Shown piece by piece: positions 1 through 25,100 of a stretch of 64,000 bases of DNA. Below the pieces are notes generated by a model. That model ran no database searches. It was not told where the DNA came from and was given only the letters and a program-made list of their open reading frames with translations. The first letter of the stretch is position 1; each line of letters opens with the position of its first letter. The stretch is from Tubiluchus corallicola (lineage: Eukaryota; Priapulida; Priapulimorpha; Priapulimorphida; Tubiluchidae), in contig JAQGDQ010000027.1 of the NCBI GenBank assembly GCA_030141605.1, positions 237,812 to 301,811 of the forward strand, written 5' to 3'. Made by a program: the position numbers and the translations under genes.

Positions 1-28
1 TCCTATAAAAGAGGAGTTTCAAGAGCAA

Positions 29-113
29 AGTCAGCCGAATAAGCAGCCCTGCTGAATAAGCAACCCTGCTGAATAAGCAACACTGCTGAATAAGCAGCCC
101 TGTTGGATAAGCA
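29..113. repeat. 18-bp tandem repeat
   Basis: Four to five copies of a unit close to CCCTGCTGAATAAGCAAC run head to tail with one or two changes per copy. Just downstream (170-240) are looser repeats built on GTGCAG...ATGCACAGG. No coding potential is seen. The array touches the window edge, so it may be part of a larger repeat. Confidence 0.8.
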
Positions 114-239
114 GAAGGACTAAGTAGCTGTTCTTACTACCTGAACAAGGTAAGTGCTATGTACTGAGTCCAGTGCAGAAAATGCACAGGTTCTAGTAAG
201 GTGCAGCATATGCACAGGACCAGTGTAGAAATACACAAG

Positions 240-1290
240 ATTTAACTCTGTCAGGTAACCCTGCCAGGAGAGTCTCTGGCTTGGATAAAGCTAGTCATAG
301 ACCTGCTTCCATAGTCATAGATACTGAACAAGTATAGTGCCATACTGAATAAGTATAGTTATGCTGTTCTCTACTAGCGGAGCAGTGTTGTGTAGGCAGC
401 AGGTTGGCATGTAAATATAGGGTGCTCCTGTCTTGAGTTGGTTGTACAATGTTAAACTCTAGGAGACCAGGGCAAGTGTACCAGAGAAACCATAGATACG
501 TGTAGTGCATTATGCTCATACATGAATTGAAATGCTCTGGCTAGATTTATATCTAATGCAAATTATAAAATTAAACATTTAACTTTGACTTTGCTTTTGA
601 ATTATTCTGGTTGTACATTATGACAATACACCTACACATGAACAAACACACTGTCTCACTATAACTTGCTAAAAGTTAGCTTAATTGTACACATGGATCC
701 ACAATTGTAAATTATTGTTGGTCTTCAAGACTGACAAATGTGAGTGTGTGCCACCATACCCCTAGACAAGCATACGTAACACCACTATGCACCAAGTGCA
801 CCACACTACAGTATTCATTTGTATTGTACCTTAAATACTGAACACTACTCACTTGTGTGAACTCTAGAGCTGCTCCTGGTCTATTACCAAATTTATTAGT
901 TACATTTATTCATAGACATAGAATACACTTTGTAAGTGAGATTGATTCATAACAGTTTGACATACTTCAACCGAGCCCACCATAGATTGAACTGGGTTGC
1001 CCAAGGCTCGAAATGCCACATACCATCCTGGTTGGCAGTCAGGATACGTTTTCTAGTAGATTGATGTCCTTCATTTATAATATCGACCATAATACAGTGC
1101 AACGAGTCCTCACTTGTTGCAATAATAATGCACTATTGCATTTCAGAATAGCCCGTCAAGCCTTTAAGTTAAATATCTCTAAACAAAACAATGACAAGCC
1201 TTCCAAATGAATATGTAAAGCATAAAGTTGCATCCCACAAGCAAAAATCAACAATACTTAGTTGATAAATCAAACACTTTATAGGGTTAT
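240..1290. other. no gene recognised
   Basis: AT-rich sequence with short open frames only. None shows a recognisable domain or a convincing splice-bounded exon. A consensus-like splice donor (AAG/GTAAGT, cut at 149/150) lies in the repeat block just upstream, but I cannot tie it to the ABCE1 transcript. Confidence 0.5.
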
Positions 1291-1297
1291 TGTTTTT

Positions 1298-1341
1298 AGA
1301 TATATATATACGTATATATATATAGAGAGAGAGAGAGACAG
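1298..1341. repeat. (TA)n-(GA)n microsatellite
   Basis: A run of alternating TA with one CG interruption passes directly into GAGAGA repeats. A second short TA/CA-rich tract lies at about 1640-1665. Confidence 0.85.
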
Positions 1342-1689
1342 ACATTCCATCTCCAGTAACTCACTTACCAAATAATTATCCAATAACTCACGTACGATTC
1401 GTAATATTCCTGAATGCTGATACAGTTACGTTTACTGGTTGATACATTATATGGATCCTTAGGCAGTTGTGCATAGTACACATACAGGTAATACTGTGAG
1501 CTTACTAGAAATGTCAGAAAAACTTGGTTAATTATCGAGTCAAAATTTTGAAATAATTGCCCCATCATTAAGTTATATATATTTACATATTTACCCAATA
1601 GGCTGGTGCAATCTTATATATTATTTCGGTGGTATGTTATGTATGTGTATACATATATATATATGTAAGATTTGAGGTTACAGCTTCAA

Positions 1690-2140
1690 TGACATCACTA
1701 TTTTCGGTGATCTATATATCAAACAAAGGGCCTCGATCTCATTGGGGTCTTATTTTTCTGGCCCACCGGGATGAACGGGGGCGAAAAACCTCCAAAATTG
1801 GCCATTTTTCAGCTGTTTTTTGCAAAACTTTACCTCTTATTTCTGGAGAACGGGAATGGGTCAGGCATGGTGCTGATAATGGTTGCATAGTCCATTAAAC
1901 AGTGGGTGTAGTAGGCATATTTATAATTCATGGGAGAGCCACGGCATCCCGTAACAGGTGTTTTCCCTGACCCGAATCCCAATTTTTTTCAAAATTTTGA
2001 CCAAACACCCTGCAGAAAAAACATTCCAGCACCGCCTGATGGGACTATCGGAAGGAGATATATGACTCTTTAGAAAGAAGAACAGGGCTACACGATGATG
2101 TGGGCTACATTTTAGGACACCTCAACCAACAGGAGTGGCG
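1690..2140. repeat. dispersed repeat, possible relative of the 15.3-kb foldback
   Basis: This stretch is less AT-rich than its surroundings and is built of phrases such as GATGTGGGCTACATTTTAGG near 2100. Read on the minus strand, its right part resembles the right arm of the foldback element at 15275-15670 (shared words around CCCACATCA and TGTAGCC, followed by CTCCTTCC or CCCTCCAAG). The match is patchy and by eye. No frame of useful length codes for a known protein. Confidence 0.4.
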
Positions 2141-2445
2141 ACGAGTTAATTAGATGTTCCATTTTTGGCAATTCTCGCTTGGAAAACTGCTGACATTCTG
2201 CATGTTCTGATGTCATTACATTGCACTCTGTCTATAGCTTTATAACTTTAATTCAGTAAAAGCTGCTGCTGGTTTTGCATTATAAATGAGGACTATGTAG
2301 GATGTTTACACATTTTTGATTATATGTGTATTTATACACAAAGTTTTTTGCAGGGCCTTTGCTAGTTTATTAATTAATACATTAGTTTATACAGCAATTG
2401 AATAACTTACACAAAAATTAATTTTTTCTCATATTTTCTTATTAG

Positions 2446-13385
<10,940 letters not shown>

Positions 13386-15270
13386 GAGGAACAATTTGGA
13401 GATGCCGCTCACATGAATTAGATTTTGGCAGTTATCAGAGGCAAAACATATTCAAGTTACACGGGAAGGTACTTTAGGATAATTTGCATACGTGTTGGAA
13501 GTGGAACAAATATTCAAGTAAAAAATAGGAGTAATAAAAATGAAACTGAAACGAAGTAAATGGCATAAGACAAAGACTATTCTTACGTCGATAACTGCTT
13601 TTGTTTGTGATTTTCGTATTAATTGACTTTTAAATTATAACAAATAATTAATTAATTAATTCAAAGAGAAAAACTAGATTTTCCTCTTGCATTTCATGCC
13701 ACGAACAGAGAGCCAGAATTTAACTCCTTGAAATGTCTCACCATTGTAAAGACGATTAAATAATGAGTTGCTCACAGTATCCTTGTGAAAACACTTTTAA
13801 GTTGATGTAGGAAAATTATTTTTATTATTCCAAACAAGTTTTTTTCTGTGAACTTTGGCTGTTATTAAAATGGATTGGTGTCACAGTTAGCTCTTCTACT
13901 TGCTTTGCAATTTCAAATTAAATGAAGCATTTTCAGAGATGTACAACATTACTGTCTCACAAACACTTTATTATTAATCAAGATTAGTTGATGCTACATT
14001 AAGAAATTACAACAGCAAAACACATCATCACACATTGGCAATTGCTTTCTAAATAGACTGGTTAACATGTTTCTATTAACACCAACACCTTATTCTACGT
14101 AATTAATTATACTACAAATTTACCTACACACAGACATTCAAAATCATGCTTCTTTCTAATATTGTAACATATGGATATTATAACTTACTCTTACATTAAC
14201 CATACAAAACTTCTGCGTTAAAAATCTTCTCACAGTTTGTCTCACTTCCTGCCTCACCAAAGCACCAATAGACTATAAATTTATTTACCATGGTCAGCAG
14301 CATTCTCCTTTAATTCTCTGTATATATTGACAAATAGTTATGCTATGTGACAACAGCAAATGTATTTGAACATGAATATTAGCTGAACATATCGCTCGAT
14401 AGTTTATAAATACTCTACACAAAATCATGTATATGAGTAATTGTTTGATACGTATACTTAAACTTGATTAACTGTAGTTTACTAATAGCCTATTTGTAGG
14501 TATTCACAGATTAGTATTGCTTCCTGTTGAAGCTATTCAGTATTCACAGATTGTTATCATATTGCTTCTTATTTCTTTTCAATCTTTGGCAACTATGAAA
14601 TGAATTAACCGAATCACCGGTTCAACAACGCGGGCAAGTTTACATCACAGTTTAAACAATTTACAATACTTTGCCCGCAACAAATGAGCATTTGCAAACT
14701 CTGTCAAGTTATGACTAGATGCTTTTACTAGATAGTAACAAATACGTTAGTAATAGCGTTAAAAATTTCACAAAATCCGTACATGCCTACCCACTCTTGT
14801 GCATCAACAATGTTCGTAACGTGTGTTCATTTTCCTAATTTATATAAATACTAATAAAATAATATAAATGATAGCTTGATTACAGGACAAAATAAACTGC
14901 GTAATAAACTATAATCGCTTAAAATTGTAACAACAAGTACAAAATACCTTTAACAATCCATTATGTGTTTCAAAACTTCTAATTTTGGCAGTTTCTGCCG
15001 ACGCTTGGTGATGCAAAAATAATTAAACCTGATATCACCAGACTAGAATGATAAGATTATACTCGAGGCTCCTTACTCAAGAGTAGATGTTTTTTTTTCA
15101 ATGGTATTAACTTTGCAGTCCTAATTTTCATTCATTCACTGTAGTCGTGATACTATTTAGTATATAAGGCTGCTATGTGACTTCAAGAAATGGCAAAACA
15201 ATTTTTTCTAGCCTCATCTTCAGGTTTCGAGTAACCTAACTTTCTAAAGTGTATCAAAGATAAAAAATGT
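13386..15270. other. convergent intergenic region, ABCE1 3' side
   Basis: ABCE1 (+) and the transporter gene (-) converge here. AATAAA at 13533-13538, about 150 nt after the ABCE1 stop, is a candidate polyadenylation signal. On the minus strand ATTAAA occurs at 16002-16007, about 110 nt after the transporter stop. The rest is AT-rich and contains no recognisable gene. Confidence 0.45.
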
Positions 15271-15274
15271 ACGG

Positions 15275-15670
15275 GGTTGTCCAAAAATGTTTCCCTAAAT
15301 TAACTCATTACCCTCCATCCTGGTAGAGGTGCTTTTGTAAAGAAACCCTCATTGTCATGTAGCCCAGTTACTATTTTTTTCCAAAAAACTGTAAACTATC
15401 CCTCCAAGATCCCACCAAATGTGCAGGATGTTTTCTATACAGTGTTTTTATGAATGGTGTGAGAAAACCTAAAAAACTGCCGCTTTTTACTCATAGCGAA
15501 ACACTGTTTTGAAAAAACGTGCTAGTGGCACTTTGTAGAGGTCTTATCTTGGAGGGAAATTGGTCACTTTTTGGAAAGAGCTCAGGCTACATTGTGATGT
15601 GGGTATCCCTACAAATGCATTTACTAGGATCAAAGGCTGTGAGTTAGTTTGGGAGTTTTTTGCTCAACGA
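15275..15670. mobile_element. foldback/MITE-like inverted repeat
   Basis: The left arm (about 15280-15425) and right arm (about 15535-15668) are imperfect reverse complements. Shared anchors include CCCTCCAAGAT, TGTAGCC and TCCTGGTA/TCCTAGTA, with a spacer of about 110 bp. No open frame encodes a transposase. It lies between the two convergent genes, downstream of both stop codons. Confidence 0.6.
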
Positions 15671-16117
15671 CCGTGTGTCTATGAACTTTCGACCCAGTGG
15701 TATTGTCCTTGTTGCTTTTCTATACCATACTAATTTTTAGTTTAGCCTTTGAGGCACACTGAGTGGTCCAGTTGTGAAATACTGCATGGTAACTGGTGAC
15801 TCGAAAATGCAATTATGTACACATACAAGGTCATGACAACACTGGGGTGTTTAAACAATGAACATTGAAGTAGAAAGTAAACTCGTTACATGAAGCTGCG
15901 CCTGAGATAAACAGTGAATGATAAACCACAGAACTCCTTGCTTTAGCTCTGTGCTGAACACAGACAAGACAATTTAATGCAATGACTAAAAATAATTGAG
16001 TTTTAATATTTCATTATCGCATAATGGAAGTGTGGGCAACATAACACATTAATTAAGTAATGATCAATATTAACAACAACAACTCGCATTAATTCCTTTT
16101 GTTTGCATTCCTCGTCA

Positions 16118-19100
16118 CTAAGCACCTATAGGAACAATCTCTTCCTCAGGTATTCCTTCCTCGGGACACACTTCCAGTATCAGCTGCAGCAGCATTGTCA
16201 GTTTGGCTGCAAATATACAACAGGTAAGATGAAAATCAGTACACAACGTTGAAATCACACACACAGTATCTAAATGTGTAAAATATCAGAATATCAATGT
16301 TTCTAAAAATTTTCAATCTTCACTGTGTAGTTTATTTTTAATCAAATCCTAAAATATTGTAAGTGGTTGGCCTAATAAAAATTCAAACTCTACAACAATT
16401 TGAAATCAAAGAAATAGCTGTAGGCTTTGTGAATCTAACTCGTATAAATAAGATCACCAATAATAAAACGATATTCTTTTCTTTATTAAAATAGGCCCCT
16501 CTTGATTTGTGAATCTCTACTTTTCGGAGAGGTCATAAGTCATTTATTTCACAACATGTTTGCAACAATTTTGTGAACAGAAATATGAAAAGGCCTACAT
16601 TTTTTTACTGTTTCTGAACAAGAGAAGCCTCACACTATGATTGCCTATACATAAATGTAAATGTGTTGTGGCACAATTAAATTGTAGGGCTTGTTAGATT
16701 GTACCACCCTATGAAAGTAAAAAAGGAATGAATATAAACTGAATATTATAAGATGAGTCACGCAACAAGGAAAACATTTAGTGCTATGGGGGGAAAGATA
16801 CAATGAAAGAAGCTCATATATATAATGATATAAAAGATAAAGAAGTGAAAGTTCTAACTCCTCGATCCCATTAAAACTTTTTTATTAAGTAGGGTTGAGC
16901 ATCAAAAGTGCGAATTAGATTTGAACAAGTTTTTTCATATGAATTCGATTAAAACATACAATTATGGATTCGAATAATTCACCAGTTCAACTACAATCAT
17001 GCAATTAGAACACTTTAACGGCAATTTCTGTGTACAATTTTTAAACAAAATATTAGTGTTTTTACTGGAGAACAAAATCAAGCAATATGTATGTTCTTTG
17101 CAAGACTGCTTTTTATTTATGATTCGAAAACCTTTAAAACCGAATTCGAAATCTTGAAATTCTGTTTGATTGGAATTTGAAAGTCAAAGCGATTCGAATC
17201 GAATTCGCTTTCAGGTAGAGAATGCTCCTCCCCTCCCCTACCATTATTCCTAGATCTCAAGTGTTTGCCTCATAAATGAAATTCTTTAACTTAAATATTC
17301 ATATCCTTCAACTTCATACTTTACTTAAAAACCTAGTCCCAGAGCAAATGAACGTCAGATGTGTATAGCCTTAAAACATTTTACCAATGTACCAATGTTT
17401 ATTTTGATAAAGAAATGAATGAAGCCATTTTATTGGCGATTTGATTTAAAATCAATATTTTGTCTTACCCATGAACTTGAATCGTACTTTGTACTGTACT
17501 AATGGAATGTAAAACAATAGTCCCGATGCAATGAACAACATAGCATACAGATACTCCATCTGAGGGCTGTCGACAATCGGAGCCACCACAAGATAACAGC
17601 TCATGGCAAACACAAATATCGGAATTACCAGCGGCACCTGTGATAAATAATTCAAACAATTAACAACGAAAAGAAGTGCTTGATTAATGCGCTGCAGGGA
17701 CTTGTGCATACGCTCTCTACCTTTGTTTTGTAAACTTTTAAACGTGTTCATTGTTGTTATAGTAGTTGTTGTTGTTGCTGTTGCTGATGCTGCTGTTGCT
17801 GTTGCTGCTAACATTTTGGCATTTCTTACAAATTTAGCGCTATTAGTGTTTTCACATATCTGCGATGAGCAAAATGCAAAAATAATATCACCTACTAGTT
17901 AGAAGATAGCTATCACTTCTTCTTACTTATCCATTACTTGTATGCTATGATTTGCTTGCTTACAATATTAATTTTTATCTCTTTTCTGACATCTTCTTGA
18001 AAAGATAGCACAGTTTAAATTTAAATAGGATTTGTTATGCTTAGTTCTTCAGGATTAACAAAAAAGACTAGAACAATGTTTACATCTTTATTAACTATGT
18101 CTTAAGGTCTTTCCTTGTACCTTGATTGGTCGATGAACATTCGGTTTCGTGTAGCGCAATACCAGCAGAGCTAACATTGTCATTCCGTAAAACACCCATG
18201 CAGAAAAACTGAAAAAGTCTATCAGTGCTTCCAGATCTGTGAGAGCAACCATGATAATGGCAATGATAGCCTACAATGCAAGCAAAAAATTCTCCTTTAT
18301 ACGTCACATGCAGCAGCATTATTTTGACAGAGAAGAGAAAAGATGAGTGGTCACGGTGTGTGCTGAACGACCCAAATTAAGAAACAGCTAATCAGTATAT
18401 TGATAGGTGACTGCCATGAAAACTTTGTGGGCAGTTTTGTTTGTCATTCTGCCTCTGGTTGTTTATTTCGTTGATGGACATCATACATGATACATCTGAA
18501 CTTGGCTAAGATATTGCTGCTGATTCAGCGTCTCGCCTTAGACTTACGGGAGTATTTTTTATAATCGGTTATGTTCTAGTCCAGCCATCACCGTTTATAT
18601 TAAGAGAACGTCCTGCGCTTGAGGGGGTGCACCTGTCTTGAAAATGCCAAGCTGCTTAAAAATAAGATACTTATTCTGCACAGGACACATGTCGCTTGAG
18701 TACAGAATTTCATTCACTTACATTAAACAGAAGAGCAGGACATGGCGTGTATCTTCTCACATGAACATAAGACAGTACGTCAACCATGTGTCCTTCCCTA
18801 GCTGCTACATAGCACAACCTATAAAAGAAAGGCATATTACCCAATTCATAATATCCACTAACTTTGTCTAACTTGTTAGTACCTTCATAAAAATGCATTT
18901 TCCTGTTGATGCAATAAATACTATTGTCTATAAACACTCAAAATTAGCCAGCAAGTCTAATTAGGCAGCAAGCCTAGCTAGCATGATTATAAACAATGGC
19001 AAGTCATGTATGACGTATATTGTATTTATTATTTGCTAGATATGCATATAACTCTACACTGTGCATCATAAGTACAAAGCAATTACATTATCCTTTATAA

Positions 19101-22100
19101 TAAACTTTCTTGCTAAAATGTATCCTTTTCCAGCTGCTACATGTCTCATCAAGCTGAACTAGGAACTTATTAGCTAAGGTGTCATTTATTAACCACAGTG
19201 AAGTTTATTGGCTTACCTGCTGGCTGAAAAACAGCTGCCATTAGCCGATCCAAATGTTGAAAATGCTACAGACATTGGTATTATCCAGGCCATTATTCCT
19301 AACATATCATTGCCCCAAGTCTGTAAAGCAAAATTAGAACAATTGTGATCTATTGCAACTATTGTAGTGAACGTTGAGCAGTCACATTCACTAGTGATTT
19401 AAATTCTCATTAACAACCGCTATAGACAATGCTGTTTGTTATGAATGTTCTTCTGAATTTTACCACAAATATGATCAGAATTATCATACCACAGCCACAG
19501 CGTCTGATGCAAGCAAATCAGTTGTCGACATGACAGTAAAATACGATATGTTGGTTAGTACGTAGAGGATCGTCACAAGAGGAATGCCCCAGATGATGGA
19601 CAAGGGAAGATTCCTGTAAAATGCGAAATGCTGTTAGTTTTACTGACCTGGTTCCCTGGTTCAAATTCAGGCTGTATTCCAACTTTTATCACATTTCCTG
19701 TTTACAAATTTAATTAATTGTGGGCTTGAACCATTATTAAAATAATATTGTTTATTATTAAGACTATAATAACTAGGCATTACTTTTCAACGATAATATC
19801 TTTACATGGAAAACTGGCATCCTTTATTTTTATGGACAGGTTTTAGTATTCCAAAAATTGGTATTAGTAATTATGGTATTGTTTTGATATTTTGTAAGTT
19901 AGGCCTACCTATTGGGATTTCTCAGTTCCTCTGTGACAAAATTCAGGTTATTCCAACCATCGTATGCCCACAGCCCACTGTAAAAAGCAAGAGCAATGTC
20001 CGAGGCAGACGACGTTGTGCCTTTAAAGCCGTCCTTTAGATTTTCTGTCTTTCCTGTAAAAGAAATGACAATTGACAGTGTTGCTGTAGGTCAGTGTTGT
20101 CAACACAGTAAGGCCTACGTCTCGCGGTGACTAGATGCATGTGGCATATGACATTTTGTGAGTGTACTCACTAAGAAACTAATAACAAGTTTTGTGACGT
20201 GTAATATAGTGTGGTGCTACACTTTTTGAGTCAGTCAGTGTCGCCGTTCACCAAATCATTGTCTGTGCACCAAAGCCGGGTATCTATCCGGCAGGTTTTG
20301 CGACCCTATTTTTCTTCGTTTGCTAGTCAACATGAAGTAAAAGAGATTGCCTAAATTTGGGTTTACCTGGCATCCAGAATGCGTTATGCGTTATCAACCT
20401 GCGGAATAGTTGCTTATAAAAAATCAATATGGAACAGATGCAGAAAAAATAACGCATAACACAGGCCTGATAAACGGGTGCATTGAAAACAATATAACCC
20501 GATATCATCTATTCCGCAGCCGCATAACGCATACGCATTCCAGGTATCAGGTAAATGCCACTTAAGAAAGCGCGATGCCTAACAAAATATCAGCCTCATA
20601 ATCAGTGCATAGACAGGTTCTTATAAATTCGCACTGCTCAGACTGCTCGCGGAAAAAAACGGCGACAAAACTCTCTAAAAAGTGTGACATTAAAATAACT
20701 AATTAGAATTATTTCAAATTTCATCATGACTGGTAGCACAATAGTAACATACCAAGCGCTAAATTTATCATTCCTCCGACTATAATGATGCCAAGAGCAA
20801 GAATTTTGGCAAACATGAAAAAGTTCTGTACGCTGGTGGCAGCTTTAACACTAGCACAGTTCAGTACTGTTATCATCACTGCAAAAAAAAAACAAAATAT
20901 TATAACCAAATAACTTAAGTCATGAAATTAACGTACATGCAAATAATTTTCCTGGCTGGACTTTGTGCTAATGCAGCAAGTCACAATCCACTTCAAAATT
21001 TTGCCTTTGAAGTAATCAAAATCACCCAAGCTGAGCTTGTTCAATGCAGAATTGATCCCGTGCTTTACAATAATTTAATAAAGCCTTTGTCAGTTGAAAC
21101 TTAGTAACTAAATCCAATTTTCGCTGCACAAAAGACGGTTCCCACTAGGGGTAGCTTTAGCAATCCAATCCGCAGCACTGAACATTAAAATTTTCATTTG
21201 TAAAAGCGACAAGTTGCTAACCCTTAATGCGCTCTCCTTAACCCTTTAATGCTAACCCCTAATGCAATTAGAATTGGAATGTAGGCGACATAGTTGCGCC
21301 TGTATCCAAAAATAGGTTTCTTGTTAACTTTTGTGCGCATACAATTCTGATAATACTGCAATTTGACTCCACGCGATAACTAAGAACTTCTATAATAGGC
21401 CGTAATTAATTAGTATAACTTAGAAGAAAATGTGGGAAGTCAAAGTAATTATCACCCAAAGGTTTGCCATGAAAGCTATTTTCATGTTAACTAATTTTGC
21501 AGGTATAAACTGAAACTGGGAACCTGAGAATTAAAATGATAGAATTCACCTATTACGATAGCTATTGCATGTTCATGTACCATACTGCTGCAGCTAGTTA
21601 ATTAGTTCTTGACAAAAACACGAACAATACTAATTATAGTTTGCGTGTAAACAATTATTTTATTGACCTTAAAGCTTATGTACGACACAGCGTTACAGGT
21701 TTTGTGCAAACTTTCCCACTTAACAACATCGACAACTTATTAATAACTGCTTCAAATGTTTACATTTATTTATGTTTACAGAAGTTTCAAAATAAACTGC
21801 CTTACTCTCAGTCGGCGGTTCATTCTGATTATTGACGAATGCCTTTAACATTTGCACGCATGTATACATTATTACTTCTCTCCATAATGAACACCGCTAA
21901 TTAAGAACACCTGAGTAACATAAGAATGTTCCAGTCTTATTACTGCAACACTGAACTACATTATTGGAAGCAGAAAATTAAATTTCCTAGTAGCACGGCT
22001 TTTTAGTGCATAAATGCAGGTCTGGAAGTAGCGATATCATTCCATTTCGATGAACTAGCTTATGTAGACAATCCCAAGCAGATCGTGGCCAACATTGATA

Positions 22101-25100
22101 GACGCAGAACGAGAAGAGACCTTCAGGAAAACAAGTGGAATGAGATTCCTACAAATGCTTGCATTCTCCGTCAGAGAGAGGTATTAGTGAATAATGCGAA
22201 AGTAGTTATTCATATGTAAAGGCAGAAAAATAAATATTATAATTAAAGCCAGCTGGCAAACAAGACTAGTTGCAACGTCACGAAGCCAATTTAAAAACGA
22301 AAAAAATTCTGCATTGGAACCAGTTAAACGCGTTTAAAACTCAGCAGAATATTTAGTTTCAAACACTTCGTGACCTTCTTAGTTTCTAAAATTCTAAAGG
22401 CGTAATAGTATATCCCGTTACATTGTGCCCAGGGCTTGGATAATTAATGGGCTTTCAGTTTTTACTCCTTTAGTTGTTGGCAAACAAATATGCAACAACA
22501 ACAGTCTACGGTTTCAAGGATAACTGGAAAAAGGCGAGTTGCCATTTAAAAAATATAGCTAAGAAAATGTAAGAATTTTCATGATTTAGGCCAGAAAAGA
22601 AGAAAAACTACATAAAGAGAAAAGATGAGTCGCCATTTAATCTATTGTAAGGTAGTTTAGGAAATTTCATGGTTAGGACTAAAAAGAAAACGTTGTTCAT
22701 ATTCAAGTATAAACTTTACATATATCATGCGTGTAAGCGTTAAACGAAGACTAACTACTTATAGCGGATCTACATAACAGAACTTAGGATTCTCTTTGGA
22801 GCCATTTAACGATCAGTACTTTAGTAGTACAGGGCGTTCCAAAACAATAGAGCAGTAGAAAAATAACTAGTATGTAGTAATACAGAAGTAGACTTCTGCA
22901 TTATAACATCACGATGACGTAAATTAATTCCATACCTTACCCATATAACTTGTATGATCATTGGATATCCACTATTTAACCATGTTTTATAGTGTGACGT
23001 TGGTGTGACATTTACTAGTGCACAGTCTTTCTTAAACACCCTGCATTAGTGAAAAACGCAAAATGGTGGAAGCAGACACCCAACTATAAAAAAGGTCTGG
23101 GTAAGCCAGCAGGTACAGCAGCAAATTGCAAAACTAATCTCATTATTTTTATTAATTTACTAACCAATTAGTGATCTCTTAATAATAATAATAACAACAA
23201 TAATAATAATAATAATAATAATTTTTTAGCCTGACTTCCCAGACGGCTCGTCGACTTTGCAGAGTTAATAATAAAGTAAGATCACAGAACTAAAAAATGT
23301 TACACTACACAAATTAAAATTTACAGAAACACCTAAAATTTACAGATTACAAATTAAACGTACTCGAAAATAAAAATGTTTTTAGTCGAGATTTAAGACA
23401 AAGAAGTTATGGAGACGTTTTGACACCAAGAGGCAGCTGCTTCCAAAGATGCGGGGCAGCATAAGCAAATGACCAACCACCAAAAGTGACAAGACTAATC
23501 CTTGGCACATTCAAATAGTACAGATTACTTGATCTGAACTGCCTACTAGGCACATACCGTGAGACTAATTCTGTTAAGTAATTTTGGGGCAGCACCATTC
23601 ATGCACTTGTATACGAGCACCAAAATTTTGAATTCTATTTGGGAGTGGATAGGCAACCAGTGTAACTGAGCCAAAACTGGAGTTATGTGACCATTTTTTG
23701 TCTGAGAAATCAACCGCGCAGCAGCATTTTGAACCCGTCGCAATTTCAGTAAATGACAATCGATGCACCATTTAGATTTATTTATTCATCAAAAAGAAGA
23801 GAGTTGCAGTAGTCTATCTCACTTTACTAATATTCCTAAGCTGAAAAAAGGCAGCACTGCAAATGTGATTTTTTCTATGCGTCATATTACAATCAAAGAA
23901 ACATCCAATATTTTTGTAACAGCAGACAAATAAAATCGCTGAATTTGAAAATTTCTTCGATTGACTTGGAGTACCAAAATGTATTTCTCAATCTTAGAGT
24001 AGTTTAAGGTAAAAAATTTTTGCACCATCCATGATTTAATTTCAAAGACACAAGCTTCTATAGCTAATTTAGCATTTTGCTCAGATACAGAATCATCAGG
24101 TTTGAAAGACATATAAATTTGTGAATCGCCTGCATAGAAATGATAATTTACTCCATGTTTGCGAATTATATCACCAACAGGGAGCACATATAGTACATAT
24201 AGTATATATAATTAGGCCAAGCACTGTGCCCTGTGGTACTCCAGCCTGGGCGCCAATTTTTGAAGATGTAACGTTATTGATGTGTCCGATTACCAATGTA
24301 ATATTTAAACCTGTCCAGAAGTAGGCTTATACCAACGCGTTTTCAAGTCTCATCAACAACATATCAAGGTCAATGGTAACAAATGCAGAACTAATATCAA
24401 ATAGGACTAGGCAGACAACCAGCTGCTTGTCCAAAGACATTTGAATATCATTCTGAACTCGCAACAATACAGTTTCAGTACTGCAGTCCTGAATGTAGGC
24501 AAACTAAAGTACCTCACCCAGTCCATTGACTTGCAAATTCTGTGCTATTTGAGATGATACAGCTCGTTCAATGACTTTAGACAAGAATGTAAGATTAGAA
24601 ATTGAACGAAAAGGAAAGGCCAAGTCTCCTGGGAAGTTAGACTTAGTTCAGTGTTTACAAAAACTGTTAGGAGGATTTAGAAATAAAAGTGCGAAACAAA
24701 TCACTATAAAGTGGCGATCATTTCACGCTTGGGCGCTCCCATTTTGTACGCCAATTCTTTGACCAATAACGTCATTCGTCGACTGAAGAAAAGCAGCGCA
24801 CATTTTAATTTCTGTCAAAAAGTATAATAAATTTTTACAAAAAAAATTAGGCTGCTAATTTTGTCGTACCTTTTGATTGAGCATTAGGCAAGCTGCAAAA
24901 GTCTAAATTAGTTCAAGAAGCACGCGTTTACAGAAAGTCACGACACCAGCTTTGTAATAATTTTCAAGTGAAACCTGAAAATTTATGTATATATGTTTTA
25001 TAAATTAACTATATGGTTTGTAGACAATTATTTGCAAATTTCTTTGTCTTTTTAAGTTTAAGGAATAACAGCAGAATAGACACGACATGCTAAATGACTT

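Noticed and set aside
22053-22188. Mutually exclusive alternative exon of the transporter
   Set aside because: An in-frame stop, a deletion and missing splice sites make it non-functional.
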